Under the pieces are notes generated by a model that saw nothing but the letters and a program-made list of their open reading frames with translations, ran no database searches and was not told where the DNA came from. Shown piece after piece: positions 52,198 to 61,528 of a DNA stretch of 64,000 nucleotides. Position numbers and translations under genes: made by a program. The first letter of the stretch is position 1. Each line of letters starts with the position of its first letter. Source of the DNA: Burkholderia sp. 4M9327F10 (GTDB lineage Bacteria > Pseudomonadota > Gammaproteobacteria > Burkholderiales > Burkholderiaceae); contig NZ_SCNV01000026.1 of NCBI RefSeq assembly GCF_005503145.1, positions 1 to 64,000 on the forward strand, read 5' to 3'.

Positions 52198-53199
52198 CTA
52201 TTGCGTCGCACCGGCGGGGACATTGGGCCAGTCTCTCATCATCTCGCCGACCTCCTCGCCAATCCATTCGCGGAACTTGATATATTCCGGCCGGCTCCTG
52301 GCGTTTTTGTGCGTAATGACGTAATGATGCCTGTCGTGAAATACCAGTGCGTCCTGCACGGGGCGAACCAGCGTTCCCTGGTCAATCTGGCGATGAACCA
52401 GATGATGCCAGCCGAGAAGCGTCCCTTCACCGGCTTCCGCCAAAGAAACCAGAAGCCGGTAGTCGTTACTTTCAAAATGCTCGCCCTGCGCATACCTTTC
52501 AGAACCATCGCCCTGCTGAAACCAGTTTCGCCACACACGCCAGTCGACGTGCTCGCAAACCTGTGCCCGCCCCAGTAAAGACAGATGGAGTGTGGGGTGC
52601 TTGAGGAGGTCCAGGGGCTTAAGTTCCCTGCTTTGAAAGTGAGTTTCGAAGAACGCACGGCTGCACACGGGATACACGACATCGTGAAACAGGGGCGCCA
52701 CTTCGTACTCGGGTTCCCGTGGCGGGTTCTTGGTGATGATGACGTCCGGCTGCATGAGCTCATCCAGTTCCATGAAGTGCTCGGTCACCGTGATATTGAG
52801 TCTGATTTCCGGATACTTTCGCCGGAAACGCGGCAACCGCGAAGACAGCCACAGTGCGGAGAAAGTGTGAGAAACGCAGATGTTCAACGTGAGTTTGTCT
52901 GAGCGCCGCACAACCTCGGCTGCCTCGGCGATATTCATGATCGACAGGTATGACGCGTTGTACAGAATGCGGCCTGCGTCGGTCAACGCGATGTGCCGGC
53001 CTGTCCGCTCGAATAGCGCAACATCCAGGGTATCCTCAAGTTCCTTGATTTGCCTGCTGATGGCCGCCTGCGTCACACACAGAACTTCCGCCGCCTGCGT
53101 GAAGCTCTCATAGCGCGCCGCCGTTACGAAGCACTTCAATGCGCGTAACGAGGGCATTTGAGCCAGTAGCCTGTCAGCAAACAGTTGCTTCTTCTGCAT
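52198..53199 (-). CDS. LysR family regulator (GcvA-like)
   Basis: 333 residues from ATG 53199, with AGGTG upstream. The HTH is AARYESFTQAAEVLCVTQAAISRQIKELEDTLDVALFERTGRHI, and the effector domain includes LDELMQPDVIITKNPPREPEYEVAPLF, typical of the GcvA/AmpR-like subgroup. It sits between the ProC-family gene and the GlxA regulator, in the same direction, with 222 bp upstream and 73 bp downstream. Probably a regulator of the catabolic cluster. Confidence 0.9.
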   Translation of the reverse strand: MQKKQLFADRLLAQMPSLRALKCFVTAARYESFTQAAEVLCVTQAAISRQIKELEDTLDVALFERTGRHIALTDAGRILYNASYLSIMNIAEAAEVVRRSDKLTLNICVSHTFSALWLSSRLPRFRRKYPEIRLNITVTEHFMELDELMQPDVIITKNPPREPEYEVAPLFHDVVYPVCSRAFFETHFQSRELKPLDLLKHPTLHLSLLGRAQVCEHVDWRVWRNWFQQGDGSERYAQGEHFESNDYRLLVSLAEAGEGTLLGWHHLVHRQIDQGTLVRPVQDALVFHDRHHYVITHKNARSRPEYIKFREWIGEEVGEMMRDWPNVPAGATQ

Positions 53200-53421
53200 G
53201 TTCTTCACCTTGAGTGCGGCCAAACCAGGGCAGACCGCGAACCGGCAGCGGCGTTATTTAGACTTTACTCCGACAATAGTCGCGACTCGTTACCGCCGTT
53301 GGCGCTCGGTTACTGTAGTCCCAACATTTTGGGCGTATCTGTTCTTATCGGCAATTGCGGTCAACCCGCCTTGGCCAGCGCCCTCAGCGGCACGCCTCGC
53401 TCACCACGAAACGCCGCGACG

Positions 53422-54192
53422 CTACTTCTGTCCTGCGATGCGGGTCAAAACACGGTCGAGTGCATCGCTATAGTGGGTGTAGGAACCCCGGCGCGAGAGT
53501 TCCTCGTGCAGTTGCTCGTTGATCCCTCCAGGCGTCATGGACTGCTGCACCAGCGTGGAATACGGTTGCCCGCCCTCGACCGCACCGATGGCAAGCCCCA
53601 TACAATACGCTGCGAGATACGCTCTCGCCGAGCTATAGTCGACACCCTGTTTGACCAGCCATGCCGCCTGCGTTTCAAGCACGGCATAAAAGCTCGCCAT
53701 GGTCGCTGTAACGGCGGACAAGGCATCGAACTTACTTTCGTCGTCCACTTCGACTGCGGCGCCCACCCACGAGAATAGCCGGCGTACCACTTCGTCCGGA
53801 GGACAAATCGCGGTACTTCCCTTTGCAGCCGCAACTGCAGGCAAAGGTATCGCACGGACAACCCCGGTAGCTTTGCCAGTCATCCGCTGCACATCTGCAA
53901 TCGGGATTCCTGCCATAAAGCTGATGATATGGTGGCGCGCCTCGAAGGTGAGAGCGCCCAGCACATCCGATGCGATCTGCGGCACCACAGCGAGACACGC
54001 TACGTCACAGGTATCCAGCACTTCCTGATTGGTTCGGCAAACGGCAATACGCGAGTCGAGCGTGGCAAGCATGGCTGCCGTCTGCGCATTGCGCGGCGAC
54101 AGGCAGATACTTTCGAAAGATGCGCCGACCCGAAGCAACCCGGTGACGATTGCGTGAGTAATGGTGCCGGTTCCAATAAAGCCAAGCCGCAT
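53422..54192 (-). CDS. ProC-family (pyrroline-5-carboxylate reductase-like) protein
   Basis: 256 residues from ATG 54192. The N-terminal Rossmann fold starts MRLGFIGTGTITHAIVTGLL. The C-terminal dimerisation region has SAVTATMASFYAVLETQAAWLVKQGV and QQSMTPGGINEQLHEEL, matching the conserved TPGGTT/TxxGL area of P5CR dimers in degraded form. Family enzymes reduce cyclic imines with NAD(P)H. The divergent motif suggests a substrate other than pyrroline-5-carboxylate. It is in the catabolic cluster, 93 bp after the aldehyde dehydrogenase. Confidence 0.8.
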   Translation of the reverse strand: MRLGFIGTGTITHAIVTGLLRVGASFESICLSPRNAQTAAMLATLDSRIAVCRTNQEVLDTCDVACLAVVPQIASDVLGALTFEARHHIISFMAGIPIADVQRMTGKATGVVRAIPLPAVAAAKGSTAICPPDEVVRRLFSWVGAAVEVDDESKFDALSAVTATMASFYAVLETQAAWLVKQGVDYSSARAYLAAYCMGLAIGAVEGGQPYSTLVQQSMTPGGINEQLHEELSRRGSYTHYSDALDRVLTRIAGQK

Positions 54193-54285
54193 ATGCCCTG
54201 TCACTCCCTGAAATATCCCGGCGCCGCAACGCCAGGATGTCCGTGATGTGCTTGGGGCATCACTACAGTGCCCCAAGCTTTGCTG

Positions 54286-55779
54286 TCAGTCGAGCTTCAG
54301 CCAGGTGGTTTTCAGTTCGCAATACTGGTCGTGTGCGTAGACCGACTTATCACGACCGCCGAAGCCCGATTGCTTAAACCCGCCAAACGGAGTCGACAGG
54401 TCACCTTCGCCGAAACAGTTGATGGTTACGGTGCCCGCGCGAATTCTGGCCGCGACCTTGTGCGCGTGGTTGACATTATCGGTCCACAACGAAGCAGCCA
54501 ATCCGTAGCAGGTATTGTTGGCGATCTGGATGGCTTCGTCCACGTGATCGTATGCGATAACGCAAAGCACCGGACCGAATACCTCGTCCCGCGCAATGCT
54601 CATTTCAGGCGTCACGTTATCGAAGATGGTCGGCTCGATGTACCAGCCACCCGTCTCAGCGAACATGGCATTCCCGCCGCACACAAGTCGTGCGCCTTCG
54701 GCACGGGCCTTTTCGATGTGGCCAAGCACCTTTTCGTAGTGCTTTTGCTCGATCAGCGCGCCTAGCTTCACGTTCGGGTCCAGAGGGTTCCCGGTCTTCC
54801 ACGTTTCAAGAACGCCTTTGATCTTCTCCAGCAAAACCTCTTTCTGGCCGGCGTGGACCAGCAGACGCGAACCCGCGCTGCAATTTTCACCCATGTTCCA
54901 GAAAGCAGCTGCGACTGCCTGTTCTGCTACGGCGTCCAGATTGGCCACATCGGGGAGTACAAGCTGGGGGTTCTTCCCGCCGCATTCGAGAATCACCCGC
55001 TTGAGGTTCGTATCGGCCGAATACCGGAGGAAAAGCTTGCCGGTCTCGGTGGAACCGGTGAAGGCGATGAGATCAACGTCGGGATGGCGGCCGATAGCCT
55101 GTCCGGCAGTCTCTCCGAATCCTGTTACGACACTGAACACGCCAGCGGGAATGCCTGCCTCCAGCGCAAGATCTGCGACGCGCAGTGTCGCAAGCGACGT
55201 TTGCTCAGCAGGCTTGACGATCACGCTGTTGCCGACCGACAGTGCGGGCCCGATTTTCCACGCGAGCATCAGCACAGGAAAATTCCACGGAAGTACGGCG
55301 CCCACGACGCCGATCGGCTCCCGTGTGATCATGCTTACGACACTCGCACCCGAGGGAGAGAGCGCGTCGTATCGCTTGTCAGTGACTTCGGCATGCCAGC
55401 GGATGCAAGCGGCCGATTCCGGAATGTCGAGTCCCATGCACTCCGAAACCGGCTTGCCCGCTTCGAGCGCTTCGAGCACGGCCAGCTCGTCGGTGTTCTC
55501 TTCAATCAGCTGGGCAAGCCGCAGCAGCACAGACTTCCGGTGCGCCGGCGTCGCCTTCGACCAGACACCTGATTCAAAAGCCTCTCTCGCCGCGCAGACT
55601 GCGCGGTCAACATCTTTACCGTCACAGTGAGCGATATCGGCAAGCGCCTCGCCATTAGACGGATTCAAGGTCCGGAAGCTCTCACCGGAAACGGCCGGGG
55701 AGCGCTTCCCCCCGATAAAGGCGCGGCCGTCCAGCGAGAGTTCGTCAGCTCGTTGTTGCCACTCTTCAAATGTCGCCAT
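54286..55779 (-). CDS. NAD(P)-dependent aldehyde dehydrogenase (PuuC/KauB-like)
   Basis: 497 residues from ATG 55779, with AGGAT seven bases upstream. Active-site signatures: general base Glu in ILECGGKNPQLVLPD and nucleophile Cys in NMGENCSAGSRLLV; Rossmann VVTGFGETAG and IAFTGSTETGKL. It most resembles gamma-glutamyl-aminobutyraldehyde or guanidinobutyraldehyde dehydrogenases, which oxidise amino-aldehydes to acids. It lies 17 bp downstream of the FAD oxidoreductase, which could supply its aldehyde. Confidence 0.93.
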   Translation of the reverse strand: MATFEEWQQRADELSLDGRAFIGGKRSPAVSGESFRTLNPSNGEALADIAHCDGKDVDRAVCAAREAFESGVWSKATPAHRKSVLLRLAQLIEENTDELAVLEALEAGKPVSECMGLDIPESAACIRWHAEVTDKRYDALSPSGASVVSMITREPIGVVGAVLPWNFPVLMLAWKIGPALSVGNSVIVKPAEQTSLATLRVADLALEAGIPAGVFSVVTGFGETAGQAIGRHPDVDLIAFTGSTETGKLFLRYSADTNLKRVILECGGKNPQLVLPDVANLDAVAEQAVAAAFWNMGENCSAGSRLLVHAGQKEVLLEKIKGVLETWKTGNPLDPNVKLGALIEQKHYEKVLGHIEKARAEGARLVCGGNAMFAETGGWYIEPTIFDNVTPEMSIARDEVFGPVLCVIAYDHVDEAIQIANNTCYGLAASLWTDNVNHAHKVAARIRAGTVTINCFGEGDLSTPFGGFKQSGFGGRDKSVYAHDQYCELKTTWLKLD

Positions 55780-55796
55780 TATCTATCCTCACTCAA

Positions 55797-57128
55797 TTAA
55801 AGTTCGGCACCAGCCGAGAATTCCTTGACCCATATGGCAGCTGACACTGCTACGTCGGCAATCGGGCGTACGGGTAGCGGGCGCGGTTTCGTCTGGTTCA
55901 GAAGCTGCTCAGTCATGTCGTTCGTCATTCCCAACGCGTATTCAGCAATAACCTTTCCTGACGCAGAACCGCGGCTCAATCCCAGTCCATTGCAACCAAT
56001 CGCCTGATACAGGCCATCGTCCCTCTTCCCGAACAACGCTCCGCTGTTTGCGGACAGGCATAGCGCACCGCCCCACGTGTATTCCAGCTCGACGTTCTTT
56101 AACATCGGGAAGCGGCGCTCGAAGGAACGCTGATGCAGATGTCTTGCTTTGCGCAAATCCGCCTGCGAAACTTCCAGTCCCGGTCTAAAGGCAAAGTGAT
56201 TGCGGATACAGATGCGGTTGGTGCTGAGACGCCGGATGGTGGTACCCATCGGGTCCGCCGGTATCAACGCCCACGAATCGATACCGCCTAATGCCTCGAC
56301 CTCGGCCGATGTCATGACGCGGCTCAACGAAGCGAAGGTGTACACGGGGAGCAGACCGTTCGGATGGTCACCGAAGGTTGCCGCATAGGCATTGGTGCAA
56401 AGAACCACGTTGCCGGCGCGTATTGTTCCTTCAGCGAACGAGAGCAGTTTCTCCGAAGACATATGCTCCAGCCGTCTGACGGGACTGAGCTCGAACACCT
56501 CGACATTCGGCTGCATGGTGCTCGACAAACCACGCATCAATGCCGCCGGCTGCACAGTGCTGCACCCGGGAGTAAATATCGCGCCGTGGTAGAACGACGT
56601 GCCCGTGACTTTCGCGATTCCAGCCTCGTCGAGCCACTCGAAATTCTCGCCGATGCGTTGCAATCCATCTGCGAAATGCTTGAGCGCTTCCTTACCACGT
56701 CTGTTCACCGACGCGTGGAATTTGCCGTCGTCGCGCCAATCGCACTGAATGCCATGCTCACGAACCACCGACCTTACGTAGTCAATCCCGTGCCGTTGCA
56801 TCCGCACGTCTGCCTTGTCGGCGTCGACGCTTCTTGAGTAGCTCTCGCTGCTGATGTCGTGCGGCAGGTCAACGAAAAAACCCGAATTGCGGCCCGCGGT
56901 CGAGCGGCCGATGCGGTCCGCCTCGACTAGCGCAACGGACGCCTCCGGCGCCAGTTCGGCCAGACGCCGCGCCGCACAAAGTCCGGTAATGCCCCCGCCG
57001 ACCACCACAAAATCGAATCGCCGCTCGCCGCGCAACAGCTTCGCAGCGGGTGGCGAAGGCAGACTCTCCCACCAGCCGTTGACACCGTCAGGGGCAGGAA
57101 GACGAGCAAATTCAAGCTTCGAGGCCAT
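55797..57128 (-). CDS. FAD-dependent amine/amino acid oxidoreductase (PuuB/DAO-like)
   Basis: 443 residues from ATG 57128; TTG 57137 overlapping the previous stop is the alternative. FAD-binding FDFVVVGGGITGLCAARRLAE, AGRNSGFFVDLPHDI and a C-terminal GALFGKRDDGLYQAIGCNGLGLSRGSASGK motif that closes the FAD site. Family members deaminate or demethylate amines to aldehydes and imines. Directly coupled to the DapA-family gene upstream (6-bp gap) and to the aldehyde dehydrogenase downstream, it probably forms the oxidation step of the pathway. Confidence 0.9.
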   Translation of the reverse strand: MASKLEFARLPAPDGVNGWWESLPSPPAAKLLRGERRFDFVVVGGGITGLCAARRLAELAPEASVALVEADRIGRSTAGRNSGFFVDLPHDISSESYSRSVDADKADVRMQRHGIDYVRSVVREHGIQCDWRDDGKFHASVNRRGKEALKHFADGLQRIGENFEWLDEAGIAKVTGTSFYHGAIFTPGCSTVQPAALMRGLSSTMQPNVEVFELSPVRRLEHMSSEKLLSFAEGTIRAGNVVLCTNAYAATFGDHPNGLLPVYTFASLSRVMTSAEVEALGGIDSWALIPADPMGTTIRRLSTNRICIRNHFAFRPGLEVSQADLRKARHLHQRSFERRFPMLKNVELEYTWGGALCLSANSGALFGKRDDGLYQAIGCNGLGLSRGSASGKVIAEYALGMTNDMTEQLLNQTKPRPLPVRPIADVAVSAAIWVKEFSAGAEL

Positions 57129-57133
57129 GCAAA

Positions 57134-58024
57134 TCAACGTCCGTTGCGCAGCAGCGGCTGCACCAGCTTCGCGAAGTCGCGACGCTCATCATCCGTCAGC
57201 GTTCCAAGCGGCGCGCGAGCGTTGCCTACCGGCTTGCCCGCCAGCTCGCATCCATAGCGGACATACTGGATAAACTTACCGCTTCGTTCGAGCAATTCCA
57301 GCACGGGCAACAGTTGGGTCATTAGCTTGCGGCCGGTTGCAAAGTCGCCCCGTTTGGCACAGGCTTCGAGCAGTTCAACGTGTACTTCAGGAAGAAAGTT
57401 AGCCGCGCCGGCCACCCAGCTCTGGGCTCCCCAGACGAAGAATTCGAGCGCCTGGTCGTCCATGCCGCAACTCAGCACAAGCTTGTCCTTGAAATGCGTG
57501 GCAAGGTGGTGCAGATGCGCGATGTCGCCGGTACTCTCCTTCATGGCGACAAAATTCCGGCGCTCAAGCAGTTCTTCGAGCACGCGATCGCTGATTGCTG
57601 TACCCGTGCGTGCAGGAAAGTTGTAGAGCATGATGGGCATGTCGAGACTGTCGTCAATCGCCAGCATGTGTTGCAGCAACTCATCCTGAGTCGGCTGCGC
57701 ATAATACGGCGCGGCAACCAGCAACGCGGAGAGCCCAGCCTTCTTTGCTTCCTGCCCTAGCCGCAAGACCTCGCGGGTCGTCGTAGCATTGATTCCCGCC
57801 GTCAGGAAGGTTTTTCCCCCCGCAGCGTTCGCGACGGTATGAAACGTATGCACACGCTCCTCGAAGCTAAGCGCATAGTATTCACCCGTCGTGCCGCCGA
57901 TCCCAAGTCCGGCGAGGCCTCGTCCGGCGAGGTCGACGGCGTGTTGCCCCAGCAGGTCGTGGTCGATTTCTCCATCGGCCTTGAACGGTGTAACCAAAGG
58001 CGCGTGTACTCCATTGAAGCTCAT
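57134..58024 (-). CDS. DapA-family lyase (dihydrodipicolinate synthase superfamily)
   Basis: 296 residues from the second of two tandem ATGs (58024). It begins FNGVHAPLVTPFKADGEIDHDLL and has the GIGGTTGEYYAL loop, YNFPARTG (catalytic Tyr) and AMKESTGD (Schiff-base Lys), so it is a competent class-I aldolase or dehydratase. It lacks the biosynthetic context of dapA. Alternatives are deaminase or aldolase roles known in hydroxyproline and sugar-acid degradation. It lies 155 bp after glyA and is tightly followed by the FAD oxidoreductase. Confidence 0.9.
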   Translation of the reverse strand: MSFNGVHAPLVTPFKADGEIDHDLLGQHAVDLAGRGLAGLGIGGTTGEYYALSFEERVHTFHTVANAAGGKTFLTAGINATTTREVLRLGQEAKKAGLSALLVAAPYYAQPTQDELLQHMLAIDDSLDMPIMLYNFPARTGTAISDRVLEELLERRNFVAMKESTGDIAHLHHLATHFKDKLVLSCGMDDQALEFFVWGAQSWVAGAANFLPEVHVELLEACAKRGDFATGRKLMTQLLPVLELLERSGKFIQYVRYGCELAGKPVGNARAPLGTLTDDERRDFAKLVQPLLRNGR

Positions 58025-58179
58025 CATTCCCTCTCTTCTTTCAGGCTGTCACTGCGATCGTTTGCGTCTTCACTTAAGCGAATATGAAAGCGTGCGATGC
58101 CATTGAACGCAGCGACAAAATTTTTAATGGCCAACTCTTCGAATGCGCAGCACGGTGCAAGCGACGCTACGCAGCATGA

Positions 58180-59481
58180 CTAAATCAGGGGTTCCGCATG
58201 CGAGTAAATGGGGAAGCGGGCGCACATGTCGCGGACCTGGCTTCGCACGGGCCGTTCAACCAGTTCGTCACCCTCCGGCTGTCTTTCCAATGCAGAGAGC
58301 ACTTCGAGGATAAGGGTGCCGATTTCCTCAAACTGCTTGACGCCAAATCCACGCGTCGTTCCAGCCGGTGTGCCAAGGCGAATGCCTGAGGTCACCGTTG
58401 GGTTTTCCGTGTCGAATGGAATACCGTTCTTGTTGCAGGTAATGCCGGCTCGTTCCAGAGCTTTTTCGGTTTGCGTACCGGTCAAGCCCTTTGGCCGCAA
58501 GTCGGCAAGGAGAAGATGATTGTCTGTTCCGCCTGTCACGAGATTCACGCCGCCCAGCTTCAATACCTCACCGAGCGCCTGCGTGTTTTGCAGGACCTGG
58601 TCAATATAAGCCGTGAAATCGGGACGCAGGGCCTCCCCAAATGCCACTGCCTTTCCGGCGATGACATGCATAAGCGGCCCCCCCTGCAATCCGGGGAAAA
58701 CGGCAGAGTTGATCTTTTTAGCGATGTCCGCGTTATTCGTGAGAATGAAACCGCCTCGCGGACCGCGAAGTGTCTTATGCGTGGTAGAAGTCACCACATC
58801 CGCAAAACGAACCGGATTCTCGTGCCGGCCGGCTGCGACGATTCCAGCGATGTGCGCCATATCCACCATCAGCATTGCACCGATGCTGTCGGCAATTTCC
58901 CGAAATTTTGCGAAGTCGAGTGCGCGCGGATAGGCCGAATAACCGGCGATGATGAGCTTCGGACGATGCTCCTCGGCAAGTCGCCTGACTTCTTCATAGT
59001 CGATGCGGAGGGTTTCCCGGTTCACGCCATACTGAACCGCGTTAAACCATTTGCCCGACAAAGCGGGACGGGCGCCATGCGTCAGATGGCCACCAGCGTC
59101 CAGCGACATGCCAAGTATCGTGTCACCCGGCTTCAATAACGCAAGCATGACGGCGCCGTTCGCCTGAGCACCGGAGTGCGGTTGCACGTTGGCAAACTCG
59201 CATTCGAAGAGGGACTTGACGCGGTCAATAGCGAGCGCTTCGATACGGTCCACGTGTTCACATCCACCGTAGTAACGCTTCGACGGGTAGCCCTCCGCAT
59301 ACTTGTTAGTCAGGACGGTTCCCTGCGCTTCCATCACTGCCGCGGACACGATGTTCTCGGACGCAATCATTTCAATCTGGGACTGCTGACGTCGCAGTTC
59401 CAGCGCAATTTCCGACGAGATAACCGGGTCACGGTCCTGCAGGCTCTCTGAGAAGAATCGAACGTTATCGTTCACAGACAT
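58180..59481 (-). CDS. glyA: Serine hydroxymethyltransferase
   Basis: 433 residues from ATG 59481; GTG 59475 has the better-spaced GGAG and is a possible start. Opens MSVNDNVRFFSESLQDRDP; PLP-binding Lys236 is in TSTTHKTLRGPRGG, and HSGAQAN and ENIVSAAVMEAQG are present. It interconverts glycine and serine with tetrahydrofolate. The housekeeping glyA is normally elsewhere in Burkholderiales, so this is probably a second copy devoted to the neighbouring betaine-like pathway, as in Pseudomonas glycine betaine clusters. Confidence 0.93.
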   Translation of the reverse strand: MSVNDNVRFFSESLQDRDPVISSEIALELRRQQSQIEMIASENIVSAAVMEAQGTVLTNKYAEGYPSKRYYGGCEHVDRIEALAIDRVKSLFECEFANVQPHSGAQANGAVMLALLKPGDTILGMSLDAGGHLTHGARPALSGKWFNAVQYGVNRETLRIDYEEVRRLAEEHRPKLIIAGYSAYPRALDFAKFREIADSIGAMLMVDMAHIAGIVAAGRHENPVRFADVVTSTTHKTLRGPRGGFILTNNADIAKKINSAVFPGLQGGPLMHVIAGKAVAFGEALRPDFTAYIDQVLQNTQALGEVLKLGGVNLVTGGTDNHLLLADLRPKGLTGTQTEKALERAGITCNKNGIPFDTENPTVTSGIRLGTPAGTTRGFGVKQFEEIGTLILEVLSALERQPEGDELVERPVRSQVRDMCARFPIYSHAEPLI

Positions 59482-59647
59482 ACTCCGTGATAGTCGTAAA
59501 TCAATCTTTCCTGAAGCATCAACCCGTGCATCAACGCTCGTGTTCCGAGCAAGGACGGCACTCGGCCGACTACGCCGCATTAATCGATGCGGCGCCCGGC
59601 ACAGCAGAAAGAGCTGACGCCCTTCTGCACACGTCCACCAGCCAACC

Positions 59648-60529
59648 TTACTGCGCAAGCCACGCCTTCAATTTTTCCGGGTGAGCTTCAACGAATTTCT
59701 TCGCTGCGGTGGCGTAGTCGTTGCTGCTGTTGCCCTCGAACTCAATGGCCTCCACATCGGCAAGCGTCAGCTTGAAGTGCTTCATGAACACATCGGCGCG
59801 GGGAAACTTGCCGGCAAACTGTTTGGAAGCGAACGCGTGAATCTGCTCTTCGCCGCCCAGCGTGCCTTTCGGGTCCTTCAGATAGCGCATCTGCCACTTC
59901 TGAAAGAGCCAATGCGGGCTCCACACAGTGGCGACGATCCACTGCTTCGACTGGTAAGCACGCGATACCGAGGCCAGCATCCCTGCTTCACTCGAAGCCT
60001 GCAGGTTGTAGCCGTCCAGGCCGTATTCCTTGATGGTCTTCTCAGAGGCCTGCATCAGGCCGCCACCGGGTTCAATGCCCTGAATCGTGCTATTCAGCTT
60101 GCTTTTGACGTCCGGCTTGTTGAGGTCGGAAATCGACGACAGTTCGGACTCAGGCACATACGCCGGAACTGCCCAGCCGTTTTTGCCGCCGGTGTAGATG
60201 ATGCCGACATCATCCATATCGTTCTTGTACTTCGCGTAATACGTGGCGTGTGTGACCGGCAGCCACCCGCCGACCATCAGGTCGACGTCGCCACGCGCAA
60301 CGCCCTGGTACTGGATGCCGATATCCGCTTGAACGAACTGCACGGGCTGCTGGAGTTGGGTCTCCATGACATATTTCGCCACGTTCGCAACGGCCAGGAC
60401 GTCCGCCCAGTTTGTAATTGTAATTTTCACGGGTTCCGCCGCTACCGCTGCGCCACCATACAGACCGAACGCACAAAGCGTCGAGGCGGCAACCCTTACA
60501 AGATACGACTTTAGCATTCCGGCATTCAT
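59648..60529 (-). CDS. Betaine-type ABC transporter substrate-binding protein (ProX/OpuAC)
   Basis: 293 residues from ATG 60529, with AGGAG six bases upstream. The signal peptide ends near AVAAE. The OpuAC domain includes ITNWADVLAVANVAKYVME, VGGWLPVTHATYY and TVWSPHWLFQKW, containing the tryptophans and tyrosines that form the aromatic cage for trimethylammonium ligands in ProX/OpuAC. It delivers a quaternary-amine compound to the permease encoded upstream. Confidence 0.92.
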   Translation of the reverse strand: MNAGMLKSYLVRVAASTLCAFGLYGGAAVAAEPVKITITNWADVLAVANVAKYVMETQLQQPVQFVQADIGIQYQGVARGDVDLMVGGWLPVTHATYYAKYKNDMDDVGIIYTGGKNGWAVPAYVPESELSSISDLNKPDVKSKLNSTIQGIEPGGGLMQASEKTIKEYGLDGYNLQASSEAGMLASVSRAYQSKQWIVATVWSPHWLFQKWQMRYLKDPKGTLGGEEQIHAFASKQFAGKFPRADVFMKHFKLTLADVEAIEFEGNSSNDYATAAKKFVEAHPEKLKAWLAQ

Positions 60530-60640
60530 ATAGCACTCCTCTATTATCGAAAGAATTTCCAGCTTTGTTATTCCGTAGCTGCGAGTTTTGCTGCTGCCTG
60601 ATCGCGCGGCGCAGGTTTCAGCTCCTCCGCGCAGAATTCA

Positions 60641-61528
60641 CTAAGACTGAGGCTGGGTTGTCTCGCGTGTAGCTGGCCTGGACTTGCGCGCCTTACTCTT
60701 GGCCTTGGCTGATTTAACGCCGAAGCTTTCAGTCAGACGGTCAAGAATGATGGCGAGCAGAACGACGCCAAGGCCACCTTCGAAGCCAATCCCAATGTCC
60801 AGTCGCTGAATCCCGCTCAGGACATATTCGCCCAGGCCACCGGCGCCGATCATCGAAGCAACCACAACCATCGAGAGCGCCATCATGATGGTCTGATTGA
60901 TGCCGGCCATGATGGACGGCAACGCATTGGGAAGTTGAATCTTCCACAGGAGCTGCGAGTCTGTGCTGCCAAACGACCGGCCCGCCTCCATCAATTCCTC
61001 GCGTACCTGCTTGATGCCGAGCGTGGTAAGGCGTACGACAGGCGGCATGGCGAAGACGATCGTAGCGATAACCGCCGGCACCCGGCCAAGCCCAAACAGG
61101 ATGACCGCTGGAATCAGATAGACGAAGGCAGGCATGGTCTGCATGAAATCCAGCAGGGAGCGCACGATGACCTCCACACGCCCGTTGCGGGCGCCCCAGA
61201 TTCCAAGCGGAATACCGATCAGCAGGCTAAAGAAGGTTGCGGCAATCACCAGGGCAAGGGTCGACATGGTTTGCGCCCAAAGTCCCATGTAATGGATGAC
61301 CTCCATCGCGATACCGACAAACGCGGCGAACACCAGGCCTTTGCGCCAAACCGCGATCGCAACGAACGCCACCAGCATGGCAAGAAACGGAATCGCACCA
61401 AGCCCGTCTTCAAGCAGTTTGACCACAGCGCCGAGGGCCGCAGAAAAGGCATCAAAGCCGCCTCGAAAGTGGAGGAACAGGAAGTTGACGGCGTTCTCTG
61501 CGGCCTGCCCGATAAACGACGAATTCAT
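60641..61528 (-). CDS. Betaine-type ABC transporter permease (ProW/OpuAB)
   Basis: 295 residues from ATG 61528, whose ATGA overlaps the stop of the ATPase gene (61525-61528), so it is translationally coupled. The N-terminal hydrophobic helices and the permease core are intact. The EAA loop is EELMEAGRSFGSTDSQLLWKIQLPNALPSIMAGINQ (residues about 194-227). Together with the ATPase and binding protein it forms an osmoprotectant-type importer. The C-terminus is lysine-rich. Confidence 0.92.
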   Translation of the reverse strand: MNSSFIGQAAENAVNFLFLHFRGGFDAFSAALGAVVKLLEDGLGAIPFLAMLVAFVAIAVWRKGLVFAAFVGIAMEVIHYMGLWAQTMSTLALVIAATFFSLLIGIPLGIWGARNGRVEVIVRSLLDFMQTMPAFVYLIPAVILFGLGRVPAVIATIVFAMPPVVRLTTLGIKQVREELMEAGRSFGSTDSQLLWKIQLPNALPSIMAGINQTIMMALSMVVVASMIGAGGLGEYVLSGIQRLDIGIGFEGGLGVVLLAIILDRLTESFGVKSAKAKSKARKSRPATRETTQPQS

